A stretch of 64,000 bases of DNA from Peptoniphilus sp. KCTC 25270 (lineage in GTDB: Bacteria > Bacillota > Clostridia > Tissierellales > Peptoniphilaceae). Position 1 is the stretch's first letter; each line of letters begins with the position of its first letter. The stretch covers positions 186,001 through 250,000 of the forward strand of contig NZ_JAJMZJ010000003.1 in NCBI RefSeq assembly GCF_021012875.1, read 5' to 3'. The notes below the pieces were generated by a model, which made no database searches, had not been told where the DNA came from, and saw only the letters and a program-made list of their open reading frames with translations. Positions 1 to 10,706 of the stretch are shown here, piece by piece. The position numbers and the translations under genes are program-made.

Positions 1-161
1 TAATCCCAACTAGTTAAAGTTGCATCATCCATAAGTAACTTATGAAGATTAACAGTGTTTGTTTTTGTTGGTGCAGCCGCACTTGCAATACTTGGTGCAA
101 ATACACCTAAGATCATTACCATTGCCATTAGCAACGATAATACTTTTTTCATGTTTTTCAT
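1..161 (-). CDS. Pilin-like surface protein, 5' end only (runs off the window)
   Basis: This is the N-terminal 53 codons of a gene continuing beyond the left edge. It starts with ATG at 161, preceded by a strong ribosome binding site (AAGGAG at 168-173). The product opens with MKNMKKVLSLLMAMVMILGV, a clear Sec signal peptide ending near ASA-AA. The mature start (TKTNTVNLHKLLMDD) is typical of Gram-positive fimbrial subunits of the SpaA/backbone-pilin type, whose first strand begins with a 'T.T.NLHK' pattern. It follows the giant sortase substrate upstream on the same strand by 150 bp, so the two probably form a pilus operon, with a pilus sortase expected just outside the window. The pilin call is an inference from the N-terminus and context. 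Confidence 0.75.
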   Translation of the reverse strand, partial: MKNMKKVLSLLMAMVMILGVFAPSIASAAAPTKTNTVNLHKLLMDDATLTSWD

Positions 162-264
162 TTTTTTCTCCTTGTTGTTGTCTCTTTACACGCCTGCGTT
201 CTTACCTTTTGATTGTTCTCTATAAAAACTCTTTCGAGGTTCTTAGGAGTTCAGGGAGATCTAC

Positions 265-293
265 CCTGGCTTCCCCTCATCAGAGAAGCCCAG
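265..293 (-). promoter_or_regulatory. Intercistronic hairpin between adhesin and pilin genes
   Basis: CCTGGCTTC (265-273) pairs with GAAGCCCAGG (284-293) with one bulged base. It lies just after the adhesin stop codon and 100 bp before the pilin start. There is no uridine run after it on the minus strand, so it is not a standard terminator. It may instead protect or process the mRNA between a rarely made adhesin and an abundant pilin. Confidence 0.4.
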
Positions 294-311
294 GCCCTCC
301 TTAGAGAGGAA

Positions 312-3300
312 TTATTCATCGTCATCGTCCGAATCCTCCTCCTCTCTATTTTTTAATTTACCAATTACACCAGCCCCCATAGTAACAAGACCGATGATCG
401 TAAACAACAGCGTACCCATACCACCCGTTAACGGATATTCCGCCAACTCATTCACAATGGTAAGAGGGTTTGTTGTACCACTTGTTGAAGGATTGGTTTG
501 TTTTGGATAAAGAACCATGTCTTTAGTTAAACCATAAGGCATAGTTGTTAACTCAGTTCCATCCTTATCCAACACCCTAACCAAAGTAATTTTATTATTG
601 GTCCAATCAACATTAATAACATATTGATTATCCGTCATAATATAACCCGCTGGAGCCTTGGATTCCGTAATGGTATACTCCCCATCCGGCCAAGTGTTTG
701 GAACTTTAATGGTACGATCCGCTGGATTTGACAATATGAAACTTTGTTCAACAAAATCTTCCTCATTTTCTCCGATTTTTGAACCCGTTGGAGCTTGAAT
801 CTTCAAAGTCAACTCCCCAGTGTTGATTGGGTCAAAAGTAGTTCCATCCTTGTTCGGTCTAACCTTCGCAATATCAAATTCCATTTCCGCTTTTTCGTTA
901 GGAACTGATATTTTAGCGATATTCGCTTCACCTACTGCTTCAGAATAACCTTGTCCAGATTCCCTAACATTTGAGAATCCCATCAATCGATTACCATAGT
1001 AGTCTTCTATTACTCCATATACGTTGATAGTATCTAATGGATCATTTAACGTCCCTGTAACTTGTACAATATAAGTCTTGTTTGAAAGAGCAATCGTAGA
1101 ATAACTTTCATTGAATTGTACACGGATATCACCATCTGTTTGTTTAGTTATATAACCATAACTCATAAAGGTATTTGTAACATCTGTTTTACTCATATTT
1201 GTAACATCTGTTTTACTCATATTTGTAATATCAAAGGATGGTGGCATTGTTCCTGAAGCTGTATAAATTTTTACAGAGTTAGAATCTAAAGTTACATTAC
1301 TTGTTCTACTACTTGTATCCAATCTATAATTTGTGCCAATATTCGCCTTATCAATATTTAGATAATAAGTCAAAGTTACTGTTTTAGCTTCATGGTTAAT
1401 ATTCGTTATTAACGAAGTAGCTCTTAATGGAGAATAGTCTGGATAAGATACATTCCAAATATAACGCCCATAGCTGTCTAAGCCAATGCTGTAATCTACA
1501 GTAAAAGTTTTGGGTGTTTGCGTTTTTCCAGCAATGGTGTTGGAAATTGTTACATCTTCTTGGGCGCTGTCCTGTCTAACTTGACCATTTGTGCCTTTAT
1601 TTGTCTCCGTTATCCCATCCACTGTTTTTCTATCGATTCCAAAAACTTCACTTTTGTTTATTGCTACAGCATTGATATCAAACTGTTCGATTGAATCTGT
1701 GAATGTATAGCGTACAGTCTTTGTATTTTGGTCGTATTGTGCAGTGGCAAGAATAACGCCTGTTTCTTGATGGATTAAGTCTCTCGGTACATAGGTTTCC
1801 ATAATGCCTTGTGGCCACGCTTCTTTATCGAATTTCACGTCAAAGTAATCGCCTGCGTTAATATCTGCGTCTTGGACTGGGTCAAGGATATAGGTTTCTC
1901 TTAACCATTCTCCTTTATTGGCCATAATTTTTGTGCCAGTTTTTCCATCTACCGTTAATGAGTAATTCTTTACATCGAGTAAATCACTGACATCTTCTGG
2001 TGTCGTCGTTGGATCAGCTATAGTCGGATTTTGTCTTATAGTTGTATAGCCTGTTTCGTAAACTGTGACAGTCCATGTTGTGTCGCCTTTGCTGTAGCCT
2101 TGTGGAGCTTCAATTTCTTTTAAGGTATAAACACCAGGAGCTAAGTCAGTAAATTTCGCAACTCCTTCATTATTGGTACCGCTACCTGTAATTATTGTTT
2201 TAACAGGTTGTGTTGTTTCAGATAGGTCTTCTAGCTTGCCCGAATATAAACCAAAAGTTGCTCCGTTTAGAAGAGTTTCTGTTATTACACCGTTATTGCT
2301 CACTAGCTTTTTGACTTCTAAAGTTCCAGTACCTTTATTCATTTCTTCTTTTGTGTTTATAACTTTTAACTGGTCAGTCGTGAACACTTCTGTGATAACA
2401 TTGGTTTCGCTTACCGCTCCTACTAAGTTTCTCCAAGCGACATTTCCTTGGTCATCAATAATTACTTCCCATTGATCGACTGTCTTAATGTAGCCATCAG
2501 GAGAGGATGCTTCTTCAACTCTGTAGACGCCAGGAAGTAAGTTTTCAAATATAACTTTTCCTGATGTATCTGAGGTTTTTACAATAGGCGTAAATATTTC
2601 ATCTCCCTGTTTTATAAGAACCATCTTGAAATTTGCTCCAGAAAGAGGATTTCCATTTTCATCAACTTTTAGAAGTTCGAATTTGCCTTCTATTTTTTTG
2701 TTGACTACTGAAAAGTTAGGAGTCTCTATTTTAACCCAATTTTCTGTAGTTTCTATAGATCCTGGTTCTGTTACAACAGTCTTAGCAGTCATGTACAGAG
2801 AAGAATTTAATTTCACTTGCTCTATATCATAATAGGTGGATCCTGTTGAGTAAGTGGATTGTTGATTAACAACTAGATTTGTGTTTAAATATCCAGCCGA
2901 TGAATCATCATACTTTCCTTTTATCTCAAAAATTAAAGTATCTGGTCCACTATATCCACTAGTATAACTATAACTTTTTCCACTTAAAGTTCCATTGGCA
3001 ACTGTAGTCCCACTATAATTTTGGTAATTATCAACGGTGACTGGATTGCTTTGGGCTGTGCGGATAACTTTATAAGATGTGAAGTTCCCATCTATGGAAG
3101 TATTAGGTATTGATAATGACAGTGGATTTAATTTTGTATCTTGACTGTCGCGATTTTCAACAATTATCACTTGTGTAAAAGTATTGTTTGTTGTATCAAT
3201 ATCTTTAATTAAAGTTGAAACTTTTGCTCCATAGAATCCGTAATTTACAGCTGAAGGAATTTTGTATAAACCATTGTCTACATTTGTAAAGGTCTCATCT

Positions 3301-6300
3301 GTTACTGTTTCACTTCCAGGCTGTGTTGTTTCTGTTATTTCTTTTTTGAAATATTCAGTTACTGGGTTTCCTTCTGTGTCTAGTGATACCTTCACTAACC
3401 AAGGTCCGTCAACTTTAGCATAGCCTTCTGGAACTTTTGTTTCTTCAAGTATATAAGTTCCCAGTGGTATAGCTGTAAATGATACTTTTCCGTTCAAATC
3501 TGACTCTGCTTCACGAATAAAAGTAGAATCATTTTCTTGGCTTAGTTTAAATTTTGCCCCTGAAAGCCCTTGACCCTTTTCATCAACTTTAGTAAAGGAG
3601 AAGTCTTTTCCTGGTTCTTTCTCATTTTTCACTTCAAGAGTTGGGTTATAATTTAGGACTGGTACTTCTATTTCTTTAGTAGTTAACAAAGGATTAATTC
3701 TAGTATTGTGTTGAATATTTGTTTGACCAGCTGTATTATCGTCTGTAAGCCACGCAAAATTAATTGAAGAAGCCCTGTTAGGATCTTTAACTTGACCAGT
3801 AACTTTTACTAGGAAGGACCATCCAGCTGTACCTCCAAACCTTTCTTTCGGAATTTTTATTTGAGTATTTACTAACCTATTTAAATAAGGGTCCGAAATA
3901 CCGCTATCTTTTGTAATTGGATAGTTATGTTGGTTAACTCCATTTGTAAATGCAATCTTTCCTGCAGTATATTGAGAACCAATTTTTTTATCCATATATC
4001 CAGATACTATATCCCTGTAAGCAGGCGCAACATCAAACATTTCCACATTATCAGCTGTAAAGGAAATATTATCACCAAAAAGGTTTAACCTTGTATTCCT
4101 ATCTGTACTACCTCCTTCTACGTTTGCATCTGGCTTAAGCATTAGGTAAAACTCAACTGTGTCATTTTCAGGATCTCTAATATTTGCGTAGGACTTAGTA
4201 TTCATATAGGAAGGCCACCTTGTATCTCCTACCTTATATTCTGTAGAAGTAGAATAAGGTGAAATATACTCAGTTACCGTTTCTGTCCTTGTAGCTTGGG
4301 TTGGGGAAGATGAAATCAATCCTCCTTCCGTCCATGTTACCGAGCCATCTTGTCCTATAGTTATTACACTTCTTTGGTCATTTAGTTTATATCCTGCTGG
4401 AGCCTTCGTTTCCTCTATTAAATAATTACCTGGTTCCAGATTATCAAAGGTTAATCTACCGAAGACATCAGTAGTCGCTGTTTTAATGATAGTATTATCG
4501 CCCTTTGTTAATTTGAATTCTGCTCCTGATAATTTATTTGCTGAATCTTCTGTGTCTGTCTTCTCTATAGTGAATTTAAAGTTTTTCTTGTTAACTATAT
4601 CAAAGCTTATATCTTCATTTGTAGCTGTTGGTATTTCGCCATAAGGTGGTGGAAGTTCCAAAGGTCTTGTTGTTTCTTTCTTATTTAAGACATGTAAGGT
4701 ATCTTTTGATGTTACTGAACCTACTATAACTTCTTTTAAATAGTTGTATGGTTGTCTAACATCCACTTCCAAATTACCTGTTTTGTTGTTAGTAACAACA
4801 TTGACTTTCCAGTTTCCCTCTGCGTTAGTATAGTCTCCTGGAATACCAGTTTGTCTTATTATATATTCACCTGGTTCTTCTAATGTTACAGTATGAAGGT
4901 TGTCTCCAGAAACTGTAAATGGTTCTGAATTGCCGCCAACTTTTTGGATAATAAATTCTCCGCCTGATAGTGGTGTACTACCATCTTGAGTATACAAGTT
5001 TAGTTTTAAGTCTAATGGTCTATAGCTTGGGATATTTTCTATCCTGATATTTCTTGGATCATCACCATCATTTTTTGCCAATCCATTTGTTGAACTTAAA
5101 ACATATTCAAACAAACCGTCTAAGTCTGTATCGTCGACTATAAGCTTCCAAGACCTATCTTCAAGATTTTCTGCCAGTTTGTATTCAGGTCCACCAGAGT
5201 CTACCGGGGCATTTGTCTCTAGGATTATATAATTTCCTGGTCTTATTCCATCTTTTATATTATAAGTCGAAGCTACATAGCCTGGATCAGTGACGGATGT
5301 CTCTATTGGAGTAAAGTCAGTTTGTTCGCCTGTAATATTATTGATAAGCTTAAAGTCTGCTCCAGATATTGGTACACCTAGATTACTTACTTTTTCTAAG
5401 TTTATCGATCCCCAACCCCTGTCTGCAGAGCTTGAAACTGCCGCTCCAGAATTAGGGAATTTTATTACTGGGAATGGTTCTACATTTCCTGCAGTATTTA
5501 TTGCACTTGCACTTGAATAAACTTTAGTGTTGTTGTTTTCTGCCTTACCATCTAAAACTACTATATAAGTAGGGTAAGGAGAAGTATTAAAGGCTCCACC
5601 AAAATTAATTTGGTAAGTATCATTTGATGATACATATACATTAGGCATACTTAAAGTCACATCTTGAACAGTATATGTTCCGCCTGTTGGATTAAAGTCC
5701 TTAGGGTTTTCTGGAAGTGTACCTGATGTCAATTTATAAATTTTAACTTTAGAATCCTTTAATAAAGTTGCACTTGGTGTACTTGTAGGTTGACCTAGAC
5801 TATTTAACTCTTTTCCAAATATTGTAAATACTGTATTTGAGTTTGATGTTGTTGGTGCAACCCCATCTGGGTTTACATAAAATGTTTGATTAAATATTGG
5901 ATTAATAGCCTCTATCAATATTGGAGCATGGGTTCTAATCGTTTGGGCCCCTTCGCCACCTTGTTGACTTGGATAGCTAATGCCCTTGTTATAGTTCTTT
6001 TCTTTTTCTTCGTAAGGCAAATCTACTCCTGTCGCAGCGTAGGCTGTGCTTGGTTTTAAACTAGAGATGAGATTTTTTATGAAACTTCCAAAAGATGACT
6101 CTTCTTCCTTTTTAACGGATTCGCTATTATTTTCTTCTTTATCTATTATGCCTCCAAAGCTACTTGTAGAAGCTGTTGTAGTATTTGGATTTGAGGTGTA
6201 GTATATTCCACCATTTGCTACCCAAAATTCTTTTTCTTCTGTAGACTTATCATAGCCATTTGGAGCCTTAGTTTCCCTTATTATATAGTGTCCTTCAGGG

Positions 6301-9300
6301 AATTCTCCAGCCAATAGAGTTATTTTACCGTCTTGGCCACTAGTCCTATATACTGTTATCCCTGTATCTTTGTTGATAATGGCAAATTCAGCTCCTGGTA
6401 GTGGTTTACCATCTTGGTCTTCTTTGTTTATTGTTAGTGTATTATGAGGATTTTCTAATTCGTTTTCTACTGGGGCATAGCCTTTTTCTGAAGTCTGCAC
6501 CCAATTATTTGAGCTATCAAGATATACCAAGGTATTGTCTGTTTCTCTGACAAAAAATGTTATACTTCTAAGATTATTTTTAAATCCTGTTGGAACACTA
6601 GTTTCTTCTAAAATATAGTTTACTCCGGCTTTTGGAACCGTAATAGTTAAAAGCCCCTTATCATCAGTCTTTAGGTTTTCCCTTATTGTATTTCCCTTGT
6701 CATCTAAAAGCTTAAATGTAGCAGGGTTACTTGCTACTGCATATTCTTCTTTTACCCCGTCTCCATCTTTGTCGGCTTTTACAACTTTTACGAAATTAGC
6801 AACTGGTGATGGGGTGATTTCTGCTTCAAAATAAACATCTACATCTGCCCTGTATTTTGTAATTTTAGGATTTGTGTTCATTTCAGCTGTAATCAGCGTG
6901 TTTTTATTATTAGGAGCTATAGTGACTTTCTGCTCTACAAAAACAACAGGGGCAGGATTAGTTAAAGTACTACTTGTTACTACTTTATTTACCAATCCGT
7001 CAAATGTTTTAGTATTAAGGAGGGTTCCATTCACTTTAATATTATCTTCGTTTGTAAAAATTTCTTCATATGGTCCAATAAAAGATCCTGTATTAGGGTC
7101 TCCATTTGTAGCTTTATATAACCTACTAGTCATAGTTCCACCAGTATTATCAGTAAACGTAGTTGTATATGTTTTAGATCTATCACCACCATTTAAAGTG
7201 TATCCAAACTTAGCATATTTTACGCCATCAGAATAATATGTTAAATAGGTGAACTGGTCTATATGTTTGTTAAATCCTTCCAAACTATACAGTGGTAAAT
7301 ATTTAGTTCCTGGTGGACTACCTTCAAGATTTTTGTTCCCATAAAGTAGGGTTGATTGATCTTTTAATATAGCAGCTTGTCCATTATAAGAACTTGTAAA
7401 TGAAAAAGTCTTTGTAATAGAAGTATTTGTAGGTTGCGGTGATGCCCAACGATTCATAACCGGGAATAAGCCTGTTGATACTGTGGTGTAAAACTTAGTT
7501 CGATCAGGAGAACCCTGTGGTGTTGTATACCATACACCATCTTTACTAGCTGTTTGTACTTCTCCTCCCAGTGTAAATGTACCATCATAGTCGAAACCAG
7601 AATCATTAATTATTTTTGCTCCTGCATCTGTTACCTTAAATTCTAGATAATGGTTTAAATCTAAAAGTTCTGGCTCAACTCCATCAGGAGTTTTATAGAA
7701 TACATCTATAAGAGAAGTTGTCCTATCGCCCTTTTTATAAATTCTTCCTATTGGTTCATCTCCATTTAGCGGAGAGGATATTGTGAAATCAGGTGGTAGA
7801 CTAAGGGTAAATGTATCTCCTCCCTTCACATCTTTTGGAATCCTAATGCTTATGTCCATATTGGATGTAATGTTTGCAGCCGTTTCACTACTATTAAGAT
7901 CTTGCCGGTAATGAAAATCTTTTACATCTACAGAATAAACCCCATAGTTAGTTCCAACTGTTGTTGCACTTGGATTTGTGCTAGTGTTGTAAGCATTTGT
8001 TGTAGCTGTTGGAGTTGTTGCGTTTCTCGTGTACATTGGTGCCGAACGAAGCATCCTAGGAGACATCATCATCATTGGTTGTGCCAATTCTTCGACGATT
8101 TCTTCTGTTGTTTCTTCTACGGTTTCCAATGTTACATCTACAGGGTCGATGTTTTGACCGGCAATTTTGTTTTCGATGGTATAGGTTTCTCCTGCTAAAG
8201 CTACGGTTTTATCCAATACGAAAGTTTCGTTTAGGGAAATGGCTTCTGGCTCTTGAATTCCATCGATTGCTTCTGTAAATGTATAGGTTATGGTTTTGGT
8301 TTCGGAGTTGTATTCTCCTGTGGCCAAAATCTTTCCTGTTTCTGATTGTAAGTTTTTTGGCGTTGTACCTTCTATTGGTTTTAGATAGGTTGAGATTTGC
8401 AAAGTAAATGTATCTCCTGGATTCATTTCTTCCGTTGCTATAATCTCTCCTTTGATTTTGAAGGTTCTTACTTCTTCTGGTTTTTGTACGGGTTCGGCCC
8501 CTTCTTCTGTGCTTATAACGGTTACAAAGGGCTGATCCAATTCTGTTGGAACATTTCTTGTTTCCATTGTTTCAAGAGTCGTTTCGTAATGTGGTTCGAT
8601 TCCTTCTTGTCGCAAGAACTCGTCTGTCATTCCATAGGGTACGTTTCTTGTAATTTTATTTTGGCTGTTAATTGTGTTTAGAATTTCTTCTTCGTTAAGT
8701 GGACTTTCTACTACCTCTTCTGGTACTACTCGATCGGCTAAGGTAGTTTCTTCCGTCATATCTTGTGGAATTCCTGTGTTTTCCAATACAACTTCTTGGA
8801 AGGAGAAATTCGCTACTTCTAAAACCCCATCTAAATTTCTTGCCTCAATGGTTGGTTCGCTAGATACGCCTACGGCAAATAGTTTTGTTGTTTTTATGGT
8901 TGTCTTTGCTTGGGTGTCTTCTTCTACCGTTTGTCCTTGGTAGTTTTCTAAGTCCGGGTTATTTGTATCTATAAACTTCATTTCCAAATATTGGATTGGA
9001 GTTAGGTTCATGGTTTCGTCTGACTTGCTTGTTACGGTATAGAAAATTTCTCGTTCTCCATTTACCGATACATTGAAGGCAGCGTCAATTCCGTTAAATC
9101 CTTCAGCGTTTTTGCTTTCGGCGATGTAATAATCTCCTGGAGATAGATTTTCAAATACGACTTCTCCTTTGGCGTTGGTTGTTCCTACGGCCCTTGGAGC
9201 TCTTGTTGTTGCTTCGTATAGTGTAAATTCTACGCCGTAAATTCGGTTACCGGCTTCGATGTTGTCTATGGCAGTAATCGCTACATTGGCTTGGTTTGTT

Positions 9301-10706
9301 TCAGGTCCGATGTTTTGTTTTTCTTCAGCCACGATTTCTTCCAATGGATCTTCTTCTTCCAATAGATCGATTTCTTCAATTGGTGGAAGAGTCGCTTCTT
9401 CTTCCATGGTCGTCCCTTCTGCTCCTTGGAACAATTCTTCGGCTGTTGGATCAACAGATCCTGCTGTCGATTCTTCGGTTGTCGTTTCTACTTCTTGAGC
9501 CTCTGGAACGTTTTCGTTATTTTCTTCAGGGGCTAGAACGCTGTTGTCTTCCGAAATTAATTGATCAAATACGCTGGTATTTTCTAAGTTTTCTTCTATT
9601 ATATTCGGTATAATTTCGTTCTCTGTTTCTTCTGGAACAACGGGTTCAGAAATTTCTTCTCCATCTGTTGTGTTGTTTTCTTCTTGGGTTTGTACTGTAA
9701 TAGGAATATTTATATCTTGTAATCCTTGTTTTGTAATGCGAATGTTTGTAATATCTCGAGTTAGTTGTGTGTCTCTGTGTTCAATGGTTACCGTTGGATC
9801 GGTTAATAAATCGTGTCCATATAATAAGACTAGATTGCCGTTGGTGTCGATTCCGTGAATTTCGATTCCTTCCAAAGAAAAAACATCGCCGACTAAGTAT
9901 TTTGTTTTTGGTTGTGTTGCAATTTCCCAACTTAACAATGGAGGGATTGTTTCTTGGATTTCGGTTTCTGGTATGGCAACGTCTTCTATTATTGCAGGTT
10001 CTGTTTCTATAAATGGGTTGTTTTCTTCGTAACTACCTGCATTGTTTGTTAAATCTTCGGGAATAACCTCTTTCCCATTGGCATCTTCAAAGGTGATTCC
10101 TGTTTCAGAAGCTTTCGGTTCGTTTGTATACATTCCTGTCTCCAAACGTAGGGAAGCTGTTGCGTTGTCTGCTAGGTCTTTTAATGTAATGAAATCGCCA
10201 TTGGTTAAAGGGCTAATGGTTTCGCTGGCTGAGTTGGTTTTAAAGATTATGCTTTCTAGGTTTGGGGATTGGATATCAGTAGGAGTTAGTTTGTAACTTC
10301 TTGTTGTTTCTACTACTGACTCTGCTTGAGAAAAGGAGAAAGGGGATTCAAATAAATCGAAAATAGAAGGGGTTTTTCCTTCCAACTGATCTACTTGCTC
10401 CTGGGTTAATTTCTCTGCTTTCCATCCTTTTTGTTGTAAGTCCCAGTCATCTAAGGTTATATCCTGATGTAGCGTTAATAAAAGTTGATTCAATTGATAG
10501 TCGGATTGTATTTTGACACCAAAAACTTCTTCCTCAGACAAAGGCAATTGGCCTGGATCACTCCATTCCAATTTCAATCCGTTTATAGGATCCACTTCTG
10601 AGAAAGATGCTGCGAATGCATTTCCTAGTTGTCCAAATACCGTTTGGAAAATAATTAATAACGCTAATGTTAATGATAACAACTTTTGTCTTTTCGTTCT
10701 GTCCAT
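312..10706 (-). CDS. Giant LPxTG-like anchored adhesin with about ten SpaA/Cna_B domains
   Basis: A 3464-residue cell-wall-anchored surface protein, likely a pilus-tip or MSCRAMM-type adhesin. Seen: a signal peptide (residues 1-33, ending NAFAASF); a Big_3-like module near 270-340; a long Glu-rich linker (about 345-500); then about ten SpaA/Cna_B prealbumin-like domains. Most carry the K..D start strand and a closing 'EETKAPxGY' glutamate that usually make internal isopeptide bonds. Between them are larger SdrG-like adhesive domains ('GDTFTLSLPPDF', 'ILATGEYNSETKTITYTFT'). The C-terminus has the sorting motif YPLTGG, a hydrophobic segment, then KLKNR followed by an unusual acidic tail (EEEDSDDDDE). 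Start ATG at 10706 with a GGAGGGG-like site upstream. It is the first gene of the presumed pilus operon. Ligand unknown. Confidence 0.9.
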   Translation of the reverse strand: MDRTKRQKLLSLTLALLIIFQTVFGQLGNAFAASFSEVDPINGLKLEWSDPGQLPLSEEEVFGVKIQSDYQLNQLLLTLHQDITLDDWDLQQKGWKAEKLTQEQVDQLEGKTPSIFDLFESPFSFSQAESVVETTRSYKLTPTDIQSPNLESIIFKTNSASETISPLTNGDFITLKDLADNATASLRLETGMYTNEPKASETGITFEDANGKEVIPEDLTNNAGSYEENNPFIETEPAIIEDVAIPETEIQETIPPLLSWEIATQPKTKYLVGDVFSLEGIEIHGIDTNGNLVLLYGHDLLTDPTVTIEHRDTQLTRDITNIRITKQGLQDINIPITVQTQEENNTTDGEEISEPVVPEETENEIIPNIIEENLENTSVFDQLISEDNSVLAPEENNENVPEAQEVETTTEESTAGSVDPTAEELFQGAEGTTMEEEATLPPIEEIDLLEEEDPLEEIVAEEKQNIGPETNQANVAITAIDNIEAGNRIYGVEFTLYEATTRAPRAVGTTNAKGEVVFENLSPGDYYIAESKNAEGFNGIDAAFNVSVNGEREIFYTVTSKSDETMNLTPIQYLEMKFIDTNNPDLENYQGQTVEEDTQAKTTIKTTKLFAVGVSSEPTIEARNLDGVLEVANFSFQEVVLENTGIPQDMTEETTLADRVVPEEVVESPLNEEEILNTINSQNKITRNVPYGMTDEFLRQEGIEPHYETTLETMETRNVPTELDQPFVTVISTEEGAEPVQKPEEVRTFKIKGEIIATEEMNPGDTFTLQISTYLKPIEGTTPKNLQSETGKILATGEYNSETKTITYTFTEAIDGIQEPEAISLNETFVLDKTVALAGETYTIENKIAGQNIDPVDVTLETVEETTEEIVEELAQPMMMMSPRMLRSAPMYTRNATTPTATTNAYNTSTNPSATTVGTNYGVYSVDVKDFHYRQDLNSSETAANITSNMDISIRIPKDVKGGDTFTLSLPPDFTISSPLNGDEPIGRIYKKGDRTTSLIDVFYKTPDGVEPELLDLNHYLEFKVTDAGAKIINDSGFDYDGTFTLGGEVQTASKDGVWYTTPQGSPDRTKFYTTVSTGLFPVMNRWASPQPTNTSITKTFSFTSSYNGQAAILKDQSTLLYGNKNLEGSPPGTKYLPLYSLEGFNKHIDQFTYLTYYSDGVKYAKFGYTLNGGDRSKTYTTTFTDNTGGTMTSRLYKATNGDPNTGSFIGPYEEIFTNEDNIKVNGTLLNTKTFDGLVNKVVTSSTLTNPAPVVFVEQKVTIAPNNKNTLITAEMNTNPKITKYRADVDVYFEAEITPSPVANFVKVVKADKDGDGVKEEYAVASNPATFKLLDDKGNTIRENLKTDDKGLLTITVPKAGVNYILEETSVPTGFKNNLRSITFFVRETDNTLVYLDSSNNWVQTSEKGYAPVENELENPHNTLTINKEDQDGKPLPGAEFAIINKDTGITVYRTSGQDGKITLLAGEFPEGHYIIRETKAPNGYDKSTEEKEFWVANGGIYYTSNPNTTTASTSSFGGIIDKEENNSESVKKEEESSFGSFIKNLISSLKPSTAYAATGVDLPYEEKEKNYNKGISYPSQQGGEGAQTIRTHAPILIEAINPIFNQTFYVNPDGVAPTTSNSNTVFTIFGKELNSLGQPTSTPSATLLKDSKVKIYKLTSGTLPENPKDFNPTGGTYTVQDVTLSMPNVYVSSNDTYQINFGGAFNTSPYPTYIVVLDGKAENNNTKVYSSASAINTAGNVEPFPVIKFPNSGAAVSSSADRGWGSINLEKVSNLGVPISGADFKLINNITGEQTDFTPIETSVTDPGYVASTYNIKDGIRPGNYIILETNAPVDSGGPEYKLAENLEDRSWKLIVDDTDLDGLFEYVLSSTNGLAKNDGDDPRNIRIENIPSYRPLDLKLNLYTQDGSTPLSGGEFIIQKVGGNSEPFTVSGDNLHTVTLEEPGEYIIRQTGIPGDYTNAEGNWKVNVVTNNKTGNLEVDVRQPYNYLKEVIVGSVTSKDTLHVLNKKETTRPLELPPPYGEIPTATNEDISFDIVNKKNFKFTIEKTDTEDSANKLSGAEFKLTKGDNTIIKTATTDVFGRLTFDNLEPGNYLIEETKAPAGYKLNDQRSVITIGQDGSVTWTEGGLISSSPTQATRTETVTEYISPYSTSTEYKVGDTRWPSYMNTKSYANIRDPENDTVEFYLMLKPDANVEGGSTDRNTRLNLFGDNISFTADNVEMFDVAPAYRDIVSGYMDKKIGSQYTAGKIAFTNGVNQHNYPITKDSGISDPYLNRLVNTQIKIPKERFGGTAGWSFLVKVTGQVKDPNRASSINFAWLTDDNTAGQTNIQHNTRINPLLTTKEIEVPVLNYNPTLEVKNEKEPGKDFSFTKVDEKGQGLSGAKFKLSQENDSTFIREAESDLNGKVSFTAIPLGTYILEETKVPEGYAKVDGPWLVKVSLDTEGNPVTEYFKKEITETTQPGSETVTDETFTNVDNGLYKIPSAVNYGFYGAKVSTLIKDIDTTNNTFTQVIIVENRDSQDTKLNPLSLSIPNTSIDGNFTSYKVIRTAQSNPVTVDNYQNYSGTTVANGTLSGKSYSYTSGYSGPDTLIFEIKGKYDDSSAGYLNTNLVVNQQSTYSTGSTYYDIEQVKLNSSLYMTAKTVVTEPGSIETTENWVKIETPNFSVVNKKIEGKFELLKVDENGNPLSGANFKMVLIKQGDEIFTPIVKTSDTSGKVIFENLLPGVYRVEEASSPDGYIKTVDQWEVIIDDQGNVAWRNLVGAVSETNVITEVFTTDQLKVINTKEEMNKGTGTLEVKKLVSNNGVITETLLNGATFGLYSGKLEDLSETTQPVKTIITGSGTNNEGVAKFTDLAPGVYTLKEIEAPQGYSKGDTTWTVTVYETGYTTIRQNPTIADPTTTPEDVSDLLDVKNYSLTVDGKTGTKIMANKGEWLRETYILDPVQDADINAGDYFDVKFDKEAWPQGIMETYVPRDLIHQETGVILATAQYDQNTKTVRYTFTDSIEQFDINAVAINKSEVFGIDRKTVDGITETNKGTNGQVRQDSAQEDVTISNTIAGKTQTPKTFTVDYSIGLDSYGRYIWNVSYPDYSPLRATSLITNINHEAKTVTLTYYLNIDKANIGTNYRLDTSSRTSNVTLDSNSVKIYTASGTMPPSFDITNMSKTDVTNMSKTDVTNTFMSYGYITKQTDGDIRVQFNESYSTIALSNKTYIVQVTGTLNDPLDTINVYGVIEDYYGNRLMGFSNVRESGQGYSEAVGEANIAKISVPNEKAEMEFDIAKVRPNKDGTTFDPINTGELTLKIQAPTGSKIGENEEDFVEQSFILSNPADRTIKVPNTWPDGEYTITESKAPAGYIMTDNQYVINVDWTNNKITLVRVLDKDGTELTTMPYGLTKDMVLYPKQTNPSTSGTTNPLTIVNELAEYPLTGGMGTLLFTIIGLVTMGAGVIGKLKNREEEDSDDDDE
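1173..1220 (-). repeat. 24-bp perfect tandem repeat inside the adhesin gene
   Basis: Two exact back-to-back copies of a 24-bp unit (1173-1196, 1197-1220), followed by a partial third copy. Each encodes MSKTDVTN, so the duplication is in frame and adds eight residues. It looks like recent slippage within a large domain near the C-terminus. Confidence 0.9.
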
